In this document: positions 40,820 through 42,634 of the stretch, one piece after another
Layout: every line of letters begins with the position of its first letter
Numbering within the stretch: the first letter of the stretch is position 1
Origin: Caballeronia sp. BR00000012568055
GTDB taxonomy: Bacteria > Pseudomonadota > Gammaproteobacteria > Burkholderiales > Burkholderiaceae
Assembly (NCBI RefSeq): GCF_029439455.1
Contig: NZ_JAQFVG010000335.1
Span: forward strand, 1 to 42,634
Length of the DNA: 42,634 nt
Reading direction: 5' to 3'
Translations under genes and position numbers: made by a program
Notes under the pieces: model-generated
Told to the model about the DNA's origin: nothing
The model's database searches: none
Seen by the model: the letters and a program-made list of their open reading frames with translations, nothing else

Positions 40820-41157
40820 TGAATCAAACCAATCTCGGCGATGCGCTCGCCTTTATCGAAGCGAATTTCGATCAGACGGTGAGTCTTGCGCAACTGGCGG
40901 ATTTATCAGCGCTGAGCGTGTCGCGGTTTGCGACGGTGTTTCGGGAACAGGTCGGGTCGTCGCCTTATAAGTATCTTTGTGAGTTGCGCATCCGGCGGGC
41001 GCAGACTTTATTGCTTGCGGGTGTGCCGGGCGCGATTGTGGCGACTGAGGTTGGATTTTTTGATCAAAGTCATTTGGCGCGGCATTTTAAAAGGCTGTGT
41101 GGGATGACGCCGAGTGCGTTTTTGAAGCGGAGTGCAACGCCGGTGCTGGCGGTTTAG
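40819..41157 (+). CDS. Stand-alone AraC-type helix-turn-helix regulator
   Basis: The 112-residue protein is almost only the AraC DNA-binding domain: ALAFIEANFDQTVSLAQLADLSALSVSRFATVFREQVGSSPYKYLCELRIRRAQTLLL, then VATEVGFFDQSHLARHFKRLCGMTPSAFLKR. Both helix-turn-helix halves are present; the usual sensor domain is absent. It is coupled to the oxidase subunit gene by a TGATG overlap at 40817-40821. That position suggests a local regulator of the cluster, but without a ligand-binding part its signal is unclear. Alternatives are a truncated gene or regulation through expression level. Confidence 0.88.
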   Translation: MNQTNLGDALAFIEANFDQTVSLAQLADLSALSVSRFATVFREQVGSSPYKYLCELRIRRAQTLLLAGVPGAIVATEVGFFDQSHLARHFKRLCGMTPSAFLKRSATPVLAV

Positions 41158-41380
41158 ATCGTCAATATATCTAATCGATGCAACCGAGATCGGAAAAGTC
41201 TTAATTGTACGCACTGCGATCGATTCATAACTCCATGCATTGAAGATTTGGGCCACAATCGAGGCGTTTTGGCCCGTATTTGTGGAGATGCGCATTTGCG
41301 GGGTGTCGTTCGCGGTCGCCTCAGGAATCCACCCGGTATTTAGCAAGGCGACAGCGCGAGTTCAGCAGGGAGTCTCTCGC

Positions 41381-42634
41381 ATGTCGATGGTGTTACCGAC
41401 GCAGGCTTACAGCCTGACGATCAAGCCACAGCCTGCTGCGATATCGGTGTCCAGCTTTAGTGCCAAGAGCGATATCAGCAGCCTGTACGAGTACCGCATT
41501 GAATTCACCAGTCCCGATTCGGACATCGGGATGGATCAAGTGGTTGGCCGGCCCGCAAACTTCACGATCGAGCCCGTTGATCCAGACGCGGCGTACCTTG
41601 CTCGAATGTATGGCGAGCGGGCGGCACAATTCAGCACGATGCCCAAGGCCTTCTCGACGCATGGCGTAATTGAAGCGTTCGAAAAAATCGGTACGTCCGC
41701 CGATGAAACCCGCTATAGCGTCACGCTGCGTCCAAAGGTCGCTGAACTGGACCGGGCAAGGAAAAGTCGGCTATTTCAGAAACAAAATTACATCGAAATT
41801 ATCACCGACGTATTGCGCCACTATGGCTATCGTTTGGGCGTCGATTTTGATTTTCTAAAACTTCGCGGCAAATATAAACGCCACGAATACGTGACTCAGT
41901 ATCACGAGACGAGCTTTGATTTTATAAGAAGACTGTGTGCGGAAGAGGGCGTTTGGTTCCGGCTCGAACAGAAGCGTGACCGAACTGTCATCGTGTTCGG
42001 CGATGATTTGGATGCCTATGCGCGAAAAGGACGCGTTATTCCATTCCGTCTCTATTCGGGCCTGGAAAGCGCCGGTGCGGAATCGGTTCGTTCACTCAGA
42101 ACCATCACACAACGCATTCCCGAAGCGATTCAGTTGAATGACTATAACCATCGGCAGGCGGACGTGTCGCTGCTGGTGGATGCGAACGCCGCGCCCTCGG
42201 ACAAGACCACCGATGGCGTGGATTCGACCTGGGGCGAACACTACGAGACGCGCGACGAGGGCAAGGCAATCGCGCGTCTGCGTCACGAGGCGCATCTGGC
42301 CACGCAGATCAGCTACCGGTTGCGGGGCAATCCTTTCTCGCTGGAAGTGGGCGAGGCGGTCAATCTCGATGTCAATCCGAAGGACGCGCCGCACGGACTG
42401 CTGGTGACGTCTATCCGCTTTGGCGGCGGTCGGCGCACCTCGTACTGGTGTTCGTTCCGGGCGATTCCGGCGGACCGGAAGTGGCGTACGAGTATCGAGA
42501 CGATATCGCGACCCAAGATCGAAGGAATTCTCCCGGCGCGAATCGATTCGCCGGGAAAATACACCTATGGCTACGTAACCGAAAAAGGCCTGTACGTCAC
42601 GACGATGCCGTTCGATCTGGACGAATGGAGTCCG
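41381..42634 (+). CDS. vgrG: Type VI secretion tip protein VgrG (TssI), 5' part; runs off the right edge
   Basis: The frame is open for 418 codons from the ATG at 41381 to the edge, with AGGGAG eight bases upstream. The protein starts MSMVLPTQAYSLTIKPQPAAISVSSFSAKSDISSLYEYRIEFTSP. The Rhs/VgrG-family gp27-like domain follows with LRPKVAELDRARKSRLFQKQNYIEIITDVLRHYGY and YKRHEYVTQYHETSFDFIRRLCAEEGVWF. The later part has EVGEAVNLDV and GLLVTSIRFGGG. VgrG trimers form the spike of the T6SS and may carry effectors. The gp5-like beta-helix and any effector domain lie outside the window. The first two-thirds use AT-rich codons (ATA, AGA, CTA, TTA), the last part GC-rich ones. No other T6SS gene is in view. 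Confidence 0.9.
   Translation, partial: MSMVLPTQAYSLTIKPQPAAISVSSFSAKSDISSLYEYRIEFTSPDSDIGMDQVVGRPANFTIEPVDPDAAYLARMYGERAAQFSTMPKAFSTHGVIEAFEKIGTSADETRYSVTLRPKVAELDRARKSRLFQKQNYIEIITDVLRHYGYRLGVDFDFLKLRGKYKRHEYVTQYHETSFDFIRRLCAEEGVWFRLEQKRDRTVIVFGDDLDAYARKGRVIPFRLYSGLESAGAESVRSLRTITQRIPEAIQLNDYNHRQADVSLLVDANAAPSDKTTDGVDSTWGEHYETRDEGKAIARLRHEAHLATQISYRLRGNPFSLEVGEAVNLDVNPKDAPHGLLVTSIRFGGGRRTSYWCSFRAIPADRKWRTSIETISRPKIEGILPARIDSPGKYTYGYVTEKGLYVTTMPFDLDEWSP

Overview
The window looks like the replication-origin region of a secondary replicon (chromid or megaplasmid) of a Burkholderiaceae bacterium, most likely Burkholderia, Paraburkholderia or Caballeronia. The basis is high GC with GC-rich third positions, a Burkholderia-type porin, a double-domain H-NS protein, and a Rep_3-type initiator divergent from a type Ia parAB pair instead of a dnaA origin. 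The genus is inferred from protein resemblance; no database search was run. I see no tRNA, rRNA, insertion sequence or CRISPR array.

Layout. (1) 1-2.45 kb: the start of a leftward GNAT acetyltransferase, a BetI-type repressor without betBA beside it, and a convergent succinate-semialdehyde-dehydrogenase-like gene. (2) 2.7-11 kb: a carbohydrate locus with two tandem paralogous lipoprotein glycosidases, an MFS transporter, a GH31 glycosidase and a porin. (3) 11-15 kb: a glycerol locus, glpK-glpD divergent from glpR. The glpK reading frame is broken by what looks like an internal deletion of about 29 nt. (4) 15-22.2 kb: the maintenance core. It holds an H-NS protein with two DNA-binding domains, the initiator gene repA, an 886-bp origin with about 13 iterons, parA-parB, three 19-bp palindromes that are very probably parS sites, and two small conserved-looking genes. 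(5) 22.2-28.7 kb: a structured intergenic segment, a small secreted protein, a CsbD protein, a class A penicillin-binding protein, a TetR regulator, a NYN-LOTUS putative RNase and a double GNAT protein. (6) 28.9-41.2 kb: a long co-directional catabolic cluster. It encodes an aldehyde dehydrogenase, a haloacid-dehalogenase-type hydrolase, a PuuB-like oxidase, a peptide/opine-type ABC importer with both ATPases fused, a three-part opine/hydroxyproline/HCN-synthase-type oxidase and a stand-alone AraC HTH protein. (7) 41.4 kb to the end: the start of a T6SS VgrG gene that runs off the window.

How the parts work together. RepA should bind the iterons, while ParA, ParB and the three palindromes form the partition system. 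In the catabolic cluster a periplasmic binding protein and ABC transporter would import a peptide-like or opine-like amino compound. The flavin oxidases would cleave it, and the aldehyde dehydrogenase could oxidise the aldehyde product. The most unusual observations are the palindrome cluster, the phased iterons, the broken glpK, the double-headed H-NS beside the origin, the structured region at 22.36-22.49 kb, and the uncharacterised oxidase/transporter cluster.
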